Program-made: the position numbers and the translations under genes
Shown here: piece after piece, positions 24,542 to 37,665 of the stretch
Position numbering within the stretch: position 1 is the first letter of the stretch
Layout of the letters: every line of letters begins with the position of its first letter
NCBI GenBank assembly: GCA_946699065.1
Contig: CAMPDV010000846.1
Span: forward strand, 1 to 64,000
Reading direction: 5' to 3'
Length of the DNA stretch: 64,000 bases
Source of the DNA: Loxodes magnus
Taxonomy: Eukaryota > Ciliophora > Karyorelictea > Loxodida > Loxodidae
The notes under the pieces: generated by a model
Told to the model about the DNA's origin: nothing
The model's input: only the letters and a program-made list of their open reading frames with translations
Databases searched by the model: none

Positions 24542-24911
24542 TTTATATAGTAAAAGGTAGTGTGGTTGAAATAAGGTATTTACATTGTAATTAGATAATT
24601 CTAAAGAGAATTGTAGAGTAAATTCTAAAGTAAAGTATAGTTATAAAGACACTAATACTTTATATTTAACTATTACTAAATCAGTTACTTCTATTCTTCT
24701 TAATTAACTACTATATACATCTCTACTTTATACTCTTACCTATATCTACTTACTATCTATTTCTCTACTTTAGATACTATTAAGTTACCCACCTACCTTT
24801 ATTCTATTCCTATCTACCCTTTACTTCAAAATCCCTTACTAACTTATTCCCATCTAATTACTACCTTTTACTGTCTCTTCGCTATCCTTCCTTAAGAGAC
24901 CAATCTATCAT
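24542..24911. promoter_or_regulatory. Divergent spacer, G-poor and nearly identical in three copies
   Basis: Gap between the starts of the LRR gene (minus) and the MKCCLRIE ORF (plus). From about 24676 to 24885 the plus strand has only a handful of G, being a C/T/A-rich tract. The whole gap is almost unchanged in the other copies (41553-41922, 61037-61406), more so than the flanking coding sequence. Likely regulatory by position; no known element was recognised. Confidence 0.4.
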
Positions 24912-25676
24912 ATGAAATGTTGCCTTAGAATAGAGTTACATGATAACAGCTTTTAGACTAAGAAATATAGTTAAGATTAGGAATAAAAATTAGCTTTATT
25001 TAGACCTTTTAGAAGAATAGACTGGATGTGATAAATGCTTCCTTTAAAGGCTCTAAGAGAATTATGACAAACTCAATCTCTGAAGACAGGAAGAAAGTTA
25101 AGCTTTTACTTTATCAGCTTAAAGTTTGCTATTTAGTCTTAAATAATCAATTCTAGTGCTGAAGCTAAACCAATTTAAAATTTTATCGATGATGCTAAGA
25201 ATTTCGATTATAAAAAAAGAGTGAATTAGAACATCAAAAGCAGAGAAGAAGTTCAAGTAAATATAAAAAGTCAAATAAAATAAGCTAAAAGCAAATCTAT
25301 AAAGTTAAGCTTCTTTCTTATCCATAATAATGCTATATAATCATCATATATCAAGTTCAAATTCAATGATATTGTGCCTATGCAAATTAGAACTCTTTAA
25401 ATAGAAACTAAACAAGAAACTAGAAAGAATGTTTAATCTTAGTAAAAACTTAATAGTAAAGACATAAAATGGTAAATTTATTATTTGCTATATATAGATA
25501 AATAAAACTTGCTGATGAAATATTAGAGATATAACTTCGAAAAAAATGATCGCGATACAGAATGTAAAATATTATGTTAGCTATGTCTAAAACGAAGAAA
25601 TTGAAGAGATATAGTAGTTTAATTAAGTGGCTATACCTAAGTTGGCTTACCACTTTATTTATTATTATTTAATTGA
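24912..25676 (+). CDS. Unrecognised ORF MKCCLRIE, block B copy 1
   Basis: 255 codons from ATG 24912 (MKCCLRIELHDN) to TGA 25674-25676, reading TAR as Gln and three TGA as Trp. Near the C-terminus is a Cys patch (TECKILCQLCLKRRN), possibly part of a metal-binding site. Copy 3 has exactly the same length. Copy 2 carries a one-base insertion near 42290. The first 200 bases are nearly identical in all copies. It is convergent with the peptidase pseudogene. Function unknown. Confidence 0.35.
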
Positions 25677-25709
25677 AAAAAAACAACAATTTAGTCTACA
25701 TACTCATTG

Positions 25710-26719
25710 GCTTCATCACTTAAGGCAACTCGACATTGTCCAACTAAAGCGCTTGAATCGGTTCTCTTCCATTTATTATATCCTTTCTCTCCTCATTATG
25801 TACCACACGAATTATTGATTCTCAAGTAGTCTTGTCCATTTCAGTACCATAACTAACAAGATTTACAACATGGTTAAGATAAGCATTATCCATTATAAAA
25901 GTCATGAGAATATAATGACCTATTTGAAATATCAACTGCAACTAAGACAATATGTCCATTTACTGCATTTTTCAAAGCAGCTTCATTAGAGAGAACTTCT
26001 AAAAAGTTTGCTATTCCGATAATAATCTTGGATGAATCATATTTGCAGCTTCCATCTTAACCAGTATATGGATAATCTTGTTCAATCTCTTCACTATTCT
26101 ATTGCCAATATTGGAAGGCAGAGTCCATCCATCCACCATTGCATCCTTGGTTGCAAAATGAGATAGAGCAGTCAACTAGATCTTATTCAGAGAAGGATAC
26201 CAATTTCCCAGTCTTTTGGAAGTAAGCTCCTTCCCAACTTCTACAGTACTAAAATTACAGCAGCTTTTGAATTGGTTTTAATCTTTGACAGATGTTAAAG
26301 CTCCCTTCTATTCCCAATCAAGAGAATCAGCAACATTTTATTCATATTAATATATTTAGTTCTATGCCCTGTTTAAGTATCCTTGTATCCTAAGCAAGAC
26401 TTTCAGAATTCTTCGTTAGTCAAATCAGTGAAGTGGTTAACAGCGAACTTTTTAATAAATTTCATCTAGTTCTAGACTTTAATCCAGTAATAGTTGTCAT
26501 GGAAAATATTGTAGCTTTGCTATATCTCTTAGAAAGAACTATAAGTCTTGTTGGATTCTTATCGAAGGCTTGGAATTAAATCTATGATTCTTCAGCACTT
26601 TCTTGAAACTAAAATTTTCCCATCAAAGCTCTTCTGTTATTTTTTGCTGCAAGCATCATTAAAGCGACTAAACTGTTTAGGAAAGGCAATAATTTACTAA
26701 TTAGCTTGGTAGAAGGCAT
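25710..26719 (-). pseudogene. Papain-family cysteine peptidase pseudogene, block B copy 1
   Basis: Starts at ATG 26719 with a signal peptide (MPSTKLISKLLPFLNSLVAL), then propeptide pieces (NHFTDLTNEEF), SVKDQNQFKSCCNFS at the active-site Cys (expected QCGSCWAFS), CNQGCNGGWMDSAFQYW, LNHVVNLVSYG around the His, and NNSCGTQ-TGA-GEKG at the Asn (expected NSWGTxWGE). The TGA at 25793-25795 is on the conserved Trp of WGE. Frame breaks occur near 26550, 26350, 26230 and 25880, so it cannot make a full peptidase as written. TAA and TAG stand for Gln. Paired head to head with the MEQEM gene (435 bp between starts). Confidence 0.85.
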
Positions 26720-27153
26720 TGAATTTATTAAATTAGGTATTATTAATTGGCTAACTAGTAAAATAAAGTTAAGTTTAATAATCTAAGCATTAAATACACT
26801 TATTTATGTCTAATACTTTACTAGTTTAAGGTTTTAATCCTTTTAGCTTGCTTATTACTTCATTCATTTTTCATTCTTTGTTGATTACAGGGTAAAGGGT
26901 ATAATCTTTTTAGTTAAAGGAAAAATTATATAGCTTTGGTATGGAAAAGAGTGTTAGATTATTCTAGAATTGATAGTGTAAATAGCAATTAAGAGGTTAG
27001 GCTAAGATATTTTTCCAGTTCAGGTAATGTGTAAGAAAGAATTTAAATGGGAAAATCCTTCTAATAGTCTGTTGTTGGTATACATCAGCATGACAATAAA
27101 GCTACAGTTATGAGATATAAGTGAATGCCTTACTCTTTTAATTTAAGCTTTTG

Positions 27154-27933
27154 ATGGAGCAAGAAATGCGTGAATATCAAAAAGCTAAATAAAAACTTAT
27201 CAATAAACGCAGTCTAATTGATATAGCTACATCAGCTACTTAATTTCTTAGATTTAGCTAGAAATATTCAAGTTTCTGAACTAAGTTCAAAAGCAAAAGC
27301 ATCAGCAAATTCCTAAGAAGGAACAGAAAGTGTTCAAATATTAGAGTATTAAAGAAGAAATTTCTAAGGTATAAAAGCTTAATAATTATAAGTTAGGTTG
27401 AAAGGGAAAAAAGTCTGAAAACTGGTAGTTCAAGAAAGGAGTTAGTTAGTTCATGGATGAAAAATAAAGCAGATCTGTTGAGAGTTAGTAATACTGAAGG
27501 TATTTTAGAAGTTTTTGATATTTTACCAAATTAGGACTTGAGATTAAGAAACTTAGTTGTAGAGTGAAGGAAGATACATTTAGTCTAAGTAAATGAATAA
27601 AATCAACCAAATGAAGAAGAGTAGAAAATGCAATAACTATACAAAAACTTATTTCAATATCAAGTAAAAATTAATGCTTAAAGAAGTGAAGTAAGCCTTT
27701 TTAGACTTGCTTAAGTTAGACTAAAAATAGAGAAGAGTATTAAAGAATGAAGCTCTAAGTTACTCTTAGGCTAACAAGTTAGATAGACAATTTACATCTA
27801 TTAATACTAATAAATAATCCTTTATTTTCCAATTTAATGAATAAGAAGCTATATTACTCCTGCATTTTATACTCTAAAGCATAAAAAGAAAGTTAGTCAG
27901 TATTATAAATAAAAGGATTATAGTTAACTATGA
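27154..27933 (+). CDS. MEQEM-type gene of unknown function, copy 1
   Basis: 260 codons from ATG 27154 (MEQEMREYQK) to TGA 27931-27933. Segments shared with paralogues are SATQFLRFSQKYSSFW, KTGSSRKELVSSWMKNKADL and EVFDILPNQDLRL. Four TGA read as Trp. Here one extra base near 27287 (relative to copies 2 and 3) places the first and second halves in one frame, but it removes the NSQEWTE segment that the others share with the inverted paralogue. The last 79 codons (after 27697) lie outside block B and differ from copy 2, so the duplication boundary cuts this gene. Rich in Lys, Gln and Ser; no domain was recognised. Confidence 0.4.
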
Positions 27934-30900
27934 AGGGATTAGTGAATTAATAGCTTTAGTTATTAAATAAGTTTGAGATTATATAACTATAACTAAAAGT
28001 ATAAATAGATATGCTTTCTTTATTCATATCTCTATTTAATATTTGAAGCATATTTCAAACTATTTAATCAGATAGTTATTAAAAAACCTATTAAGATTAT
28101 TATTTTAGCACTAAAGACTTTTTATATATGGGCTTTCTTTTAATTTTTAGAAATAAAATAGAAGTTCTTTACTTATAATAAATCTATCTTGTTGTTTAAG
28201 AAAAATGGAAATATATTTGTGTGCCTCTCAACACTAAGGATTATTTTAATATTAAGGATTATTTTAGGTTTAATTTTACTATCTATTAAATTTATATACT
28301 TTATTAGCTTTTAATTAAGCTTTTATTTAGTGCTTAATCATCTCTTTTACTAATCCATTCTTTTTTAAAGAAATGACGAAGCATATTAAAAAGAATAAGC
28401 TGTCTTAATTACCAAATGATATTAGCACTTATTAAATTACTTCAATTTACTTTTCTTTTTTATTTTTTCTTAGTTTTACCTTATAGTTCGTAGCTAGTCA
28501 TATTTTTAAAAACAATCACAAAAGTTTATGAATTTATAGCTTAAATTGAGTAAAGATCTATGCTGCTATGAGAAAAATGTGTTTGAAGTTGCAAGATTAA
28601 GTTAATTATAATTTAAATTAAGCTTTTCTAAATCTTTATTAGTATATTCTGGAAATGTAATAATAGATGCAAAACATGTTTAAGTTACTAACTATCTATT
28701 ATTTTACTTAGCTTCTAATTTTAATTCTTTCTGCTTTATTTAAACCTATCTTATTTTTCATATGCTTCAAACTTCAAATTAACTACCAATTATCTATTAC
28801 TATTACCTTACATTCCCATTCATTAGATTTTCTACCTAAACCTTTTAAATCATATTTAGAACCAAATTTCCACAAATCATCATAGATAAATCCCCATCAA
28901 GGTAATCAAATGCAAGTATAACCTTTTACCATAGTAACATAGATAAGAAATTTAGTTCTTAGTGTGCCTTTATTTAGTTAAAATCCTGACTAAAGACCAA
29001 CTGTAAATGAGATTCTCTGTATAACTTTAGTTAATTCAAGAATTCCTTTCTTCTTATCTTAGAAGGAAATCCTTAAACATATCTTCTCATACTACTTTAA
29101 TAATCAAACATTAATAGATCCATAAGAAATCAATTATTACTCAGAAATCTTAAAAAACCCCCTTTATAATATTAGAGCATATCTTAGCAGCAAACTTAAC
29201 CACTCCTTAAGTTAAAGCTAAAGAAAATGTTGTAAAAGCTGTCCTAGTTTTAGAAACTACTAACATAGAATGAGAAAACTTGAATCTTAACAAAGAAACA
29301 TTTAAAATAAACTAATCTAGAATAATAAAAATTAATTAAAGAATAGCTAGGATAATTGCATCAAAGAAGACTTTATTAAAGGAATTTAAATGCGAGATTA
29401 GAAACAGAAAGAAAAGTAAATAGTCAGTAAAAATTAATTATCAAGAGCCAATAATAAATTAAAATAGAAGATAAAATATAAGAATTAGGTTTAAGTTTTA
29501 CAAATCAGAATAATATAGTAAATATTGCTTAAAATAAAAAGAAATCAAACTAGATTGAATAAGTTAAAGTCTCAAAGTAAATTAACATCCAATATTAAGA
29601 ATTGGAAGGTTTAAAAAAAGTTTTTACTCTTATAATTTCCAGGAAAAATATGAATAAATTCCTAATGAAAATTAGGAATTTTGATAAGGAGAGTAAAAAG
29701 AATGAAAAAGGAAAAATTTGTAAATTAAATATGTGTAAGTGAATATAATATTTAGTAGAAAATAATAAATAGCCAAAGATGCTTGCAAGTAGATCAAAAA
29801 TAAAAAAATTATTTGTAAGCTTCTATTCAGAATTTATTAAAGTAATGGATAAGCAACTAAAGCATTCAAAGAACTTTCTTCAATAATAGAATTATAGATT
29901 ATTTTACAAAATTAAATAGCATGAATGCGATATAAACAATAAAATATTTAAATGACAGTCTTAATAAGAAAAAATTAATGTAGCAGTTAGAGGATAGAAG
30001 GCCAAATGAATTCTTATAAATGTTGAAAGATTTTTAAGTTTTGAAATTAAAATTAGAAGTGTATGATACCTAGTTTGTTTATTTACCTGGCATTTTAAAT
30101 ATTTAGTATTTTAGTTTAACTTAACTCTGGTTGCGACTAGTTATCTACTAAATAGCCTTATGATATTCAAATAAGTTAGGTTTAATTTATTACCCAATAA
30201 TTGTATGATTATGTATAGTCAAGCTAGGTATTTATATGTTAGATAGTTAAATAGAAATAAGCATCTGAAGGATTATATGTAAGTAAGAAATAGTGGCAGG
30301 CGTATGATTAGGATATGGCTATTATGATCAGAGTAATTATAGTATTTTTACCTAAATGCAAATTAGCTAATGAATGAGCTTCTACATTTAATTAGATAGC
30401 AATAATGATATTAAGAGGAAAAATAAATCTTAAGAACGGAGATAGAAATATCAACTTTAAGTAGGTAATCAGTCTTTTATTTGTTGACAGTAAGATTTTG
30501 AAGATAAAATTACTAAGAAGATAAAATGAAGAGTTAGAAATAGAGTGATAGATGATAAGTATTCACCAATAATTTTAAATCTAGAAATTAAAAGATAAAC
30601 AGGAGCAAAATATCTGATAATTGCTATAAGAGTAGGTAAAAGTATAATTCTGAGATTAATGAATAGCAATAAAATAATTAGTGAGATAAATAACTTAATT
30701 AAGTGCTTACAAAGTAAGAGATTAGGGATATTTTAGAAATTTGTTACTCAGAAATTAAACAAGCTTCCATTTCTTTTTTGAAGTGATATGATATAATAAT
30801 AACTAATTTAATTAAATATAATATAACTTAAAAGGAAGCTAGGTATATATAAAAAAATTCTAATTTTTAATATTTATTTAATTAAAATAATAAGTGATAT

Positions 30901-31149
30901 AATCTCTTATAATAGAGATATTTTAAGTTATTAAAATGAAAATCTAAGAGATTTTACAAATCAAGCGTTACAAATAATCTATTTAAAAATAGGTTAAAAA
31001 CTAAATTTAAATAAGAGTAATTATATTTAGTAATTATAATCTGCTATTATTTATATGGAAAACACATCCATATAATCGAATAAAATAAAATCAAAAGATA
31101 AATGTTTAATTTTAATTTTAATTAGATAGAAGAGCTATTAATTTCTTAG
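27934..31149. other. Single-copy stretch, no confident gene
   Basis: Very A+T-rich. A possible plus-strand ORF at 29650-30066 (MNKFLMKIRNFDKE, then SFYSEFIKVMDKQLKHSKNF) has 139 codons but three internal TGA, close to chance. Some frames are rich in Lys, Ile and Asn. No domain, RNA gene or mobile element was recognised. Confidence 0.3.
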
Positions 31150-34100
31150 TGGCTCGCTTAAAAAATTATTAAAGATAAATTTTTCAAAGATGATAGAGTC
31201 TTATCATTTATGCATTTAAAGGGATATGAAATTCACTTAAATAATAAAAGTTTATCCAATTATATAATGCAGAATTTATTGTATAATTAGCGCATTATAG
31301 ATAAATATTCTCAAAACTAATCTAATTTCCTTGAATAGCAAAATGATTATATTATAAATAATTTCAACTTTATATATTTATCTCTTAAAAGTAGCATCAA
31401 TATACTTTATGTCTCATTTTGTTGAAATAATGAGATAGCAGTTGATATTTTAGATTTTGACTAGAAGAGTTAATTTTCCCTTTAAAAATGTTCAGATTTA
31501 TTAATTTTATAATTTATAGAAATATAATATCTATATACTGATATATATGCTTTTAAATATATGTTTATTAGAAATGCTTCATTAGTTCATTAATAAATGA
31601 GATGGAACATTTATTTATTTGAAGGTAAGAGTATATTATAGAATGCTATTAAAATTATTCTAGCATAAGCTAGCAAATTAATAAATACAATCTTAACAAA
31701 TCATTACACTCATAAAATAGTAAACTTTAAAGGTTAAAATACCTTATAATTTATCCCTATAAAAGATAGTTCAATAACCCTAATATTTAAATACTTCCAC
31801 TTCACATTATTATGTTCTTTCCTCGCCAAATTTAATTAAATCATCATCTTTATCCACTTAAGCATTTTATTCATCTAACCTCTTTTAGTAATGTTTTCCT
31901 TCCACTTAATATTTACATCTATAAAATCCTAAATTTGCTATTTTTCCTGCTTCTTCTTAACGAATTCAGATAAGTCAATTTACGCATGATCTAGAAAAAG
32001 AAGGAAATTAATTTTTTTATTTTTAGGGAAATGGATGGTCAATATACTATCTATACAAATTTGAGAACTGATGCCTATAAATAAATTTGCTCTAGCTACT
32101 ATTTAATTTAAAATAATTTAAAGTTACATTAAAAAATAAAGCTAAGCATTTATTTTCTAGCTTATTAAACTTAATTTTTAAATAGCAGATTAGATTTATT
32201 ATAAATCTTCAGTTTAAAATTATGAATATTAATGCTATTTTATCTTTAAAACTCTAACATTATATTTCTTTATTTATGTCTTTTTAAGTTAGTCAATAAG
32301 TCATTTTATATATTCTCTTATATATTTTACCTGACCAATTATGATAAAAAATCTAATTCATTATACTTTTTTAACTAGCATATTTTACTAGAACAACTAT
32401 ATCTAGAAATTCTAAAGCTTACTACTAATAAAATGACAAATATATTTATGAGATTAAATGAGTAGCATACTTAATAAATGCTTAATAGCTTTAAATTAAT
32501 TTCTAGATGGTAAAATGCTAATTAAATAAGGGTTAATTAGGCTCAAATTATTTTTACTTGAGCTTGTATATAAAAATTTTTTGGTGGCTTTATTTTATAA
32601 ATTTAAGTCTTGCATAGCTTTATTTTTCTATTTAAGTTTTCTTAGAAAATATTTAAGTTTTAAAATTAGAAGGGGAATTAAAATTGCTTGGTGTATTAGA
32701 AAAACTGAATTAATAACAGGCCTAATGGAGATTAGAGGCCAAGGAAGTTTCAATTGAGTTTATTTTCAAAGGTATGAATGAACTTGACTGCATTATCTTG
32801 CTTTATACTCAGCCTTTTTCAGTCTTATCTTGATGGATTAGGTGCCAGCCGCAATGTAGGATTTTTACAAAAATTTATGAATTGATAAAATATCTTGATT
32901 GCTATCATTTAACTCCTAACTGTATTCTTTTAAAATACAAGCAAAACTTTCCTAATTCCAAAAAGAAGTGCTTTAAGGAAATTTCAAGCAAATTATTTCA
33001 ACTACCAAGATAAAAATTACTTAAAATGACTATGAGAGTCTAATTAAAAAGCTAAATTTTGTCTTTTGCATAAATTAAATTATCTGAATCTTAAGTTATA
33101 TTCGTTGCATCTATAACCTAATTAATATATTTATTCCTTTAATTGTACTAGAATATTTTTTATAATCTTAATTATCTTTAGCTATTTCATATTGATCATT
33201 AGGATCACGATAACGTTTTCTTACTTCTAATTTTCCAACTTAAATCAGAACCTCTAACAACACTATCTTTAAACGCTATAAATATTAAATAGTATATTAC
33301 AGATATACCTGTTTATGTAAATAGATTACGAACAATAATTTTACACTTCAAGTTAAATAAATTTATATGATTCATGCTTCTTTTAGAATCAGTCAGATTC
33401 TCACTGATCATTATAAAACTCTATTATATATATAAATTTGGGGTTTTTCTTACTTGATTCTTCACTCAAATTGCGTTAATTATAGAAGAATCTTAAGCTT
33501 TTATAGTTCTACTTCTCTATCTTAACTAAAAGATATTCCCTTAGTAGATCTTACAAACTAATAACTTAACTAACTACTCATTCTAAAGTTAATAACTAAA
33601 GTTCTATTTCATTTATTATTATTATATATCTATTAGACTAAAAGCAAACCCATCTTCTCTAATATTTTAAATATTATTTTAATAATTTAAATACTGCAAC
33701 TTGATGTTCTTATAAACTTAGCCTTTTTATATAAAGCAAAGCTTAATAGCTATATTTATTACCCTTTTTATAAAAAAATAAGCAAATGGTAACTTAACCT
33801 TTTTATATACTTTATAGTAAGTTATTCTTAACCAAAATATGAAAATTAGATTGTAGATATTTTACAAAACTAATAGCTTAGATTCCTGCTGATTATTTTA
33901 TATTAGTTTAGTCTAGATAATACACATATAGACCCTTTATTATATTTAAACTATATTTATCCTGCACTTTGTAAATTAACTCTAGAACCTCAATTAATAT
34001 AGTTTTAAATAGCAATTTAAAAGAAATATCAAGGAATATTTTATAATACATTTATTCCTTTTGTCAGATTAACTAGGAAGTATTTATTATAAAATATAGT

Positions 34101-37100
34101 TATACATATCAAGCTTATATTTCTCATTTTTAATATTTTAGTTTTTTTATTTACTCTAGTTGCCTTATTATAGCTACACTTTATGATTGCTTAAGATAAG
34201 GATTAAATTATTTATTTAATACCTATTGAAGTAAAATTTGTATCTACTGTTGATAGAAGCTATTTTTAAAGTTAATTTTAGACTTGATATAACTTAAATT
34301 TGCTTCCTTTTAGATTCTTAATTTTAAGCTTCTAATTCTATATAAATGAATCTAATAAACCTTTTCCCTAGTTCTTATATATTACCATTTAATGCTTTTA
34401 TTACTTATGACTTGCTAGTATAAGAGATCCTGATCTTAATAATTTTGATTCTATTCCTTTATCTTTATTTTTCAGTTATAAACTATGATCTACACTTCTA
34501 ATCAAAAAAATTTAACTTTCTTAGCAATATTTTTCATATTTCTAGGAATCTTAAATTTAGTTTCAGAGTCTGAGATTTTAAACTAAGTTTCTTGAATTTC
34601 TAGACTCTAGAGCCACTAAAAAGTTTAACCTTTAAGGTAAGAAAATTAATATTTAGCATATCTATGATTTTACTCTAATTAGCTTGAGTCTTTAAGACCA
34701 ACATCATTATTTTAACATTTATCAGGAATAGACTAAAGGACTGACTCTGATTTACTACTAAAAGCAATTAAAATAAACCTGATAATAGCAGAGTATTAGG
34801 TCTAGTAATTCCTATATTGAAGGTATCGAAAAAGCAGATAAATTATCTGACTGACATAGGAAAATAAAATAATGATATATAGCTAATAATTAAAAAAGAT
34901 TCTTTAAACAATGATATTTATATAAGTATCTAGTAGTATAAGCTACTATTATTAGATATCATTAAATTACTATTTTAGTTAGAAATATATACACAAATAT
35001 CTAAGTTCTACTATCATCATTTACCTATTTCAAAAAACAACTAATATAAGAAGCAACATTAACAGCAAATTGCAAGAAGTACCTAAGTAAAACTCAAAAA
35101 GATATGACAGTTCTGGAAGTATAGCTATTGACAAGAGTAAAATAATAGAAACTGGCATGGCAATAATTAATCTTTTAATAAATAGCATAAACTTAAGGAT
35201 AAGTTATACTTATCATTTTAATATAGCTTGATAATGTCTTATCTTATGAAGACTAAATTATTAATTAAATGGATAAATAATTTATCTTGTTAGACTTATC
35301 ACAAACAAAGAAATTTAAAATCTTTTTTAAGTTTCTGGAAAAAATAAGTTAAGAACTTATTTTAGTCTCAGCTTTTCAGTGGTATTTTTATATTTCACCA
35401 AGTAATCTCACATTTCATATGAAATCTTGATATCTATATTGCTAAAAGGATTGGTATGTCGAAGTATTATATTTGAAGAATCTTCTAAGTAAACTTACAA
35501 TAGAAATTAACCTTCACATATAATTAGTGAGATCTTCTTTAGATCCTGCTAGCTAGTCAGTTAATCATAGTTATATTAATATCAATAAATTTAAATAAAA
35601 TACCATAATATACTAAACCTAAGTTAACCATACATGTCTCTATCATAATCTAAACCTGAATATAAAGAAAATGATAGTAACTAGAACTAATATTTAATCT
35701 AAAGATTTAAGAACAAAGATACTCTATTTTTTATATTAAGCTTAATAAAATATTCTCTTGTAATAAATAGATATCTACTTAGTATATTATCTAGCTAATA
35801 TTCATACTATTAAGAATAATTATAACCAATCTTGCTAGAAAAATAGCTTTAAAGTATAAAAATAAAGTGAAATACATTTGATGCTTATAAGATATGTAAA
35901 AGGGGCTTAATTATCATTTATTGAAATTAATTAAAGTTTGCTTTTCTACTTAGGAAATTAGCAAAAGAAATATAAGAATAACTTTAGACAACAAATTTGT
36001 ATTTAGTAGAATATGATTCATATTAAGACTTTGCTTATTTTTATATATTTTATAAGATAATTTGGCAATATTTTATTTGCAATAATATCAGGCTAAAAGT
36101 TCCTTGCTAATAGAGAGTATTCAAATCATCATGCTTTTCATAAGCAATACGAGTTATCTTTATCAATATTTTATTACTCTTGAGTTTACAATGAAGATTT
36201 TCATATAGTTTACTAAAGTTACTCTGTTTCAATACTTTTTTAATTAATTTCTAAAATGTTTATATCATTTAAACATATAAATAGCTCAAAATTAATACTT
36301 AAAGATAAAAAATTAATTAAAATCTCTTAATAAGACTTTCCAAACCCTAAGCATTATCAATATCTCTCATTTGCTAATATGCCTCTCTTACTCTATTCAT
36401 ATCATGCTCAGCTTATCTATTTAAATATTCTTTCCCTTACTCAAAAGCTTCATCTCATATTTTTTAATAGCCTCACCATGTATCAACTTTTCTATTTCTT
36501 AAAGCTGCTGATTGTTAAAATTTGACTAATTATGATATTTCTTTATCTCTCTCTTAGCCATTCTTTTAATACTCATTGAAGGTAAAATATCATTTTTATA
36601 TCTGTTGTTTATTATTCAGGCTAATGAATCAACTCAAAATACTATTTACCTTCTATATCCTATTTACAGTAATACTTAGATACTAGTAATATTCACTTAG
36701 CTATTTATAAGCTAAATGGCATCACTCTCTATCATGAAAGTTACCAGCATACTTTAGTATAATGTAAACGTTTAATAATTAAATTACCTTTAATTTATAG
36801 TTCATATTTAGCATATAGCTAGCAAGGAATTTTTAATAAGTTATTAATTTAATTAAACCTTCACTGAAATTTAAATTTTAGGTATTTTATAATTAAAAAT
36901 GTGGAAGAAAGATACAGATTAATTTCAACAACGCATATCTATAAGAAGAAATTAGGAGAATTTGGGGTTAGAAGGTAAGAAAAAGAAGTTTTCCTTGGGT
37001 AAATAAGGGTAGGCGTGTTAGTTATGGATGAGTTACAAGGAGAAAGATCCTAGCAAAAGCTTAAAAGCAAAGAGGAGTAGAAAAGCTTTGAGGATGCTGA

Positions 37101-37665
37101 TACTTAAAACTTATAGCATTTAAAGATGCGATAAATTTGCGATGATTACTATGCTGCTGATGGAACAGTCTATACTGAAAGATTTAAAGATTCAGATTAG
37201 TCTTTTATAGGAAATTTAGAGATTCTAAATCAAAACATGAATAAGCAAAGATAAATTTAGAGATCCATCAAAAAGTATTCAGATTCCACTCCTAACGAAA
37301 GAAGCAATCAAAGCTAGTCTAGCTGGAGTAGCTCTCAAGAATTTAATTAAAAAAAGCAAGGCAATAAAGTTTAAGCACTATAATAATAAAAATAAAGAAA
37401 ATTAGAAGCAAAAGTTGGTAATATAAGCTAGATAGAAATGGAATAATAAGAAGCATAAGATTGAAAAAAGTTTATGACTTCATAATGGACTTTTCCTTGC
37501 ACAAAAAAGTTAAAGAAAAATAAAAATTTAGCAGATTTGAGAAACATAACTAAGAAATAAGTTTTGGCAAAAGATAGTTTTGTTCCCCTAGAATAAGAGA
37601 ATGAAAGAATTAGGCAAGCAAATAGCACTACATCTTTATAAAATTAAAGCACGTTTTCCTGTCTA
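31150..37665 (+). repeat. Duplicated block A, copy 2
   Basis: Copy of 5082-11598. It starts abruptly near 31150 (gtggctcgctt), without block C before it. It runs on into about 125 bp shared with copy 3 (37666-37789) and then block B copy 2. Confidence 0.85.
31771..36576 (-). CDS. Very long putative membrane protein, block A copy 2
   Basis: Counterpart of 5702-10508; start at ATG 36576 (MSIKRMAKREIKKYHNQSNF), proposed TGA at 31771-31773, span 4,806 bases (1,602 codons). Just after the start it reads EAFEQGKEYLNRQAEHDMNR, a clear coiled-coil pattern, after a small frame change near 36460. From there to about 34470 one frame continues with few TGA, including YEMWDYLVKYKN (Trp as TGA), the membrane span PVSIILLLSIAIL and LLLMLLLILVVF. 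An extra T near 34465 relative to copy 1 shifts the frame, so this copy may be broken there. No family recognised. Confidence 0.35.

Larger units (their letters stand above)
20790..27697 (+). repeat. Duplicated block B, copy 1
   Basis: Recurs at 37790-44697 and 57284-64000 (cut by the window end). The left limit lies inside the tRNA-Lys-like gene (aaaggctggcgctctac). The right limit is after aaaattaatgctt-aagaagtgaag, inside the MEQEM gene. Copies 1 and 3 are closer to each other than to copy 2 over the LRR gene, while the first kilobase (to about 21800) and a tract at 24540-25150 are almost identical in all three. Confidence 0.85.

Noticed and set aside
25450..25653. Minus-strand ORF of 67 residues, repeated at 42462 and 61945
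   Set aside because: It lies opposite the plus-strand MKCCLRIE frame and has no signature; its recurrence is explained by the block duplication.
27340..27440. A 28-base GT...AG intron in the MEQEM gene
   Set aside because: Removing 28 bases does not bring the two coding frames into register.
37428..37628. Minus-strand hydrophobic ORF of 66 residues, repeated at 56925
   Set aside because: Antisense shadow of the Gln-rich Myb-like gene.
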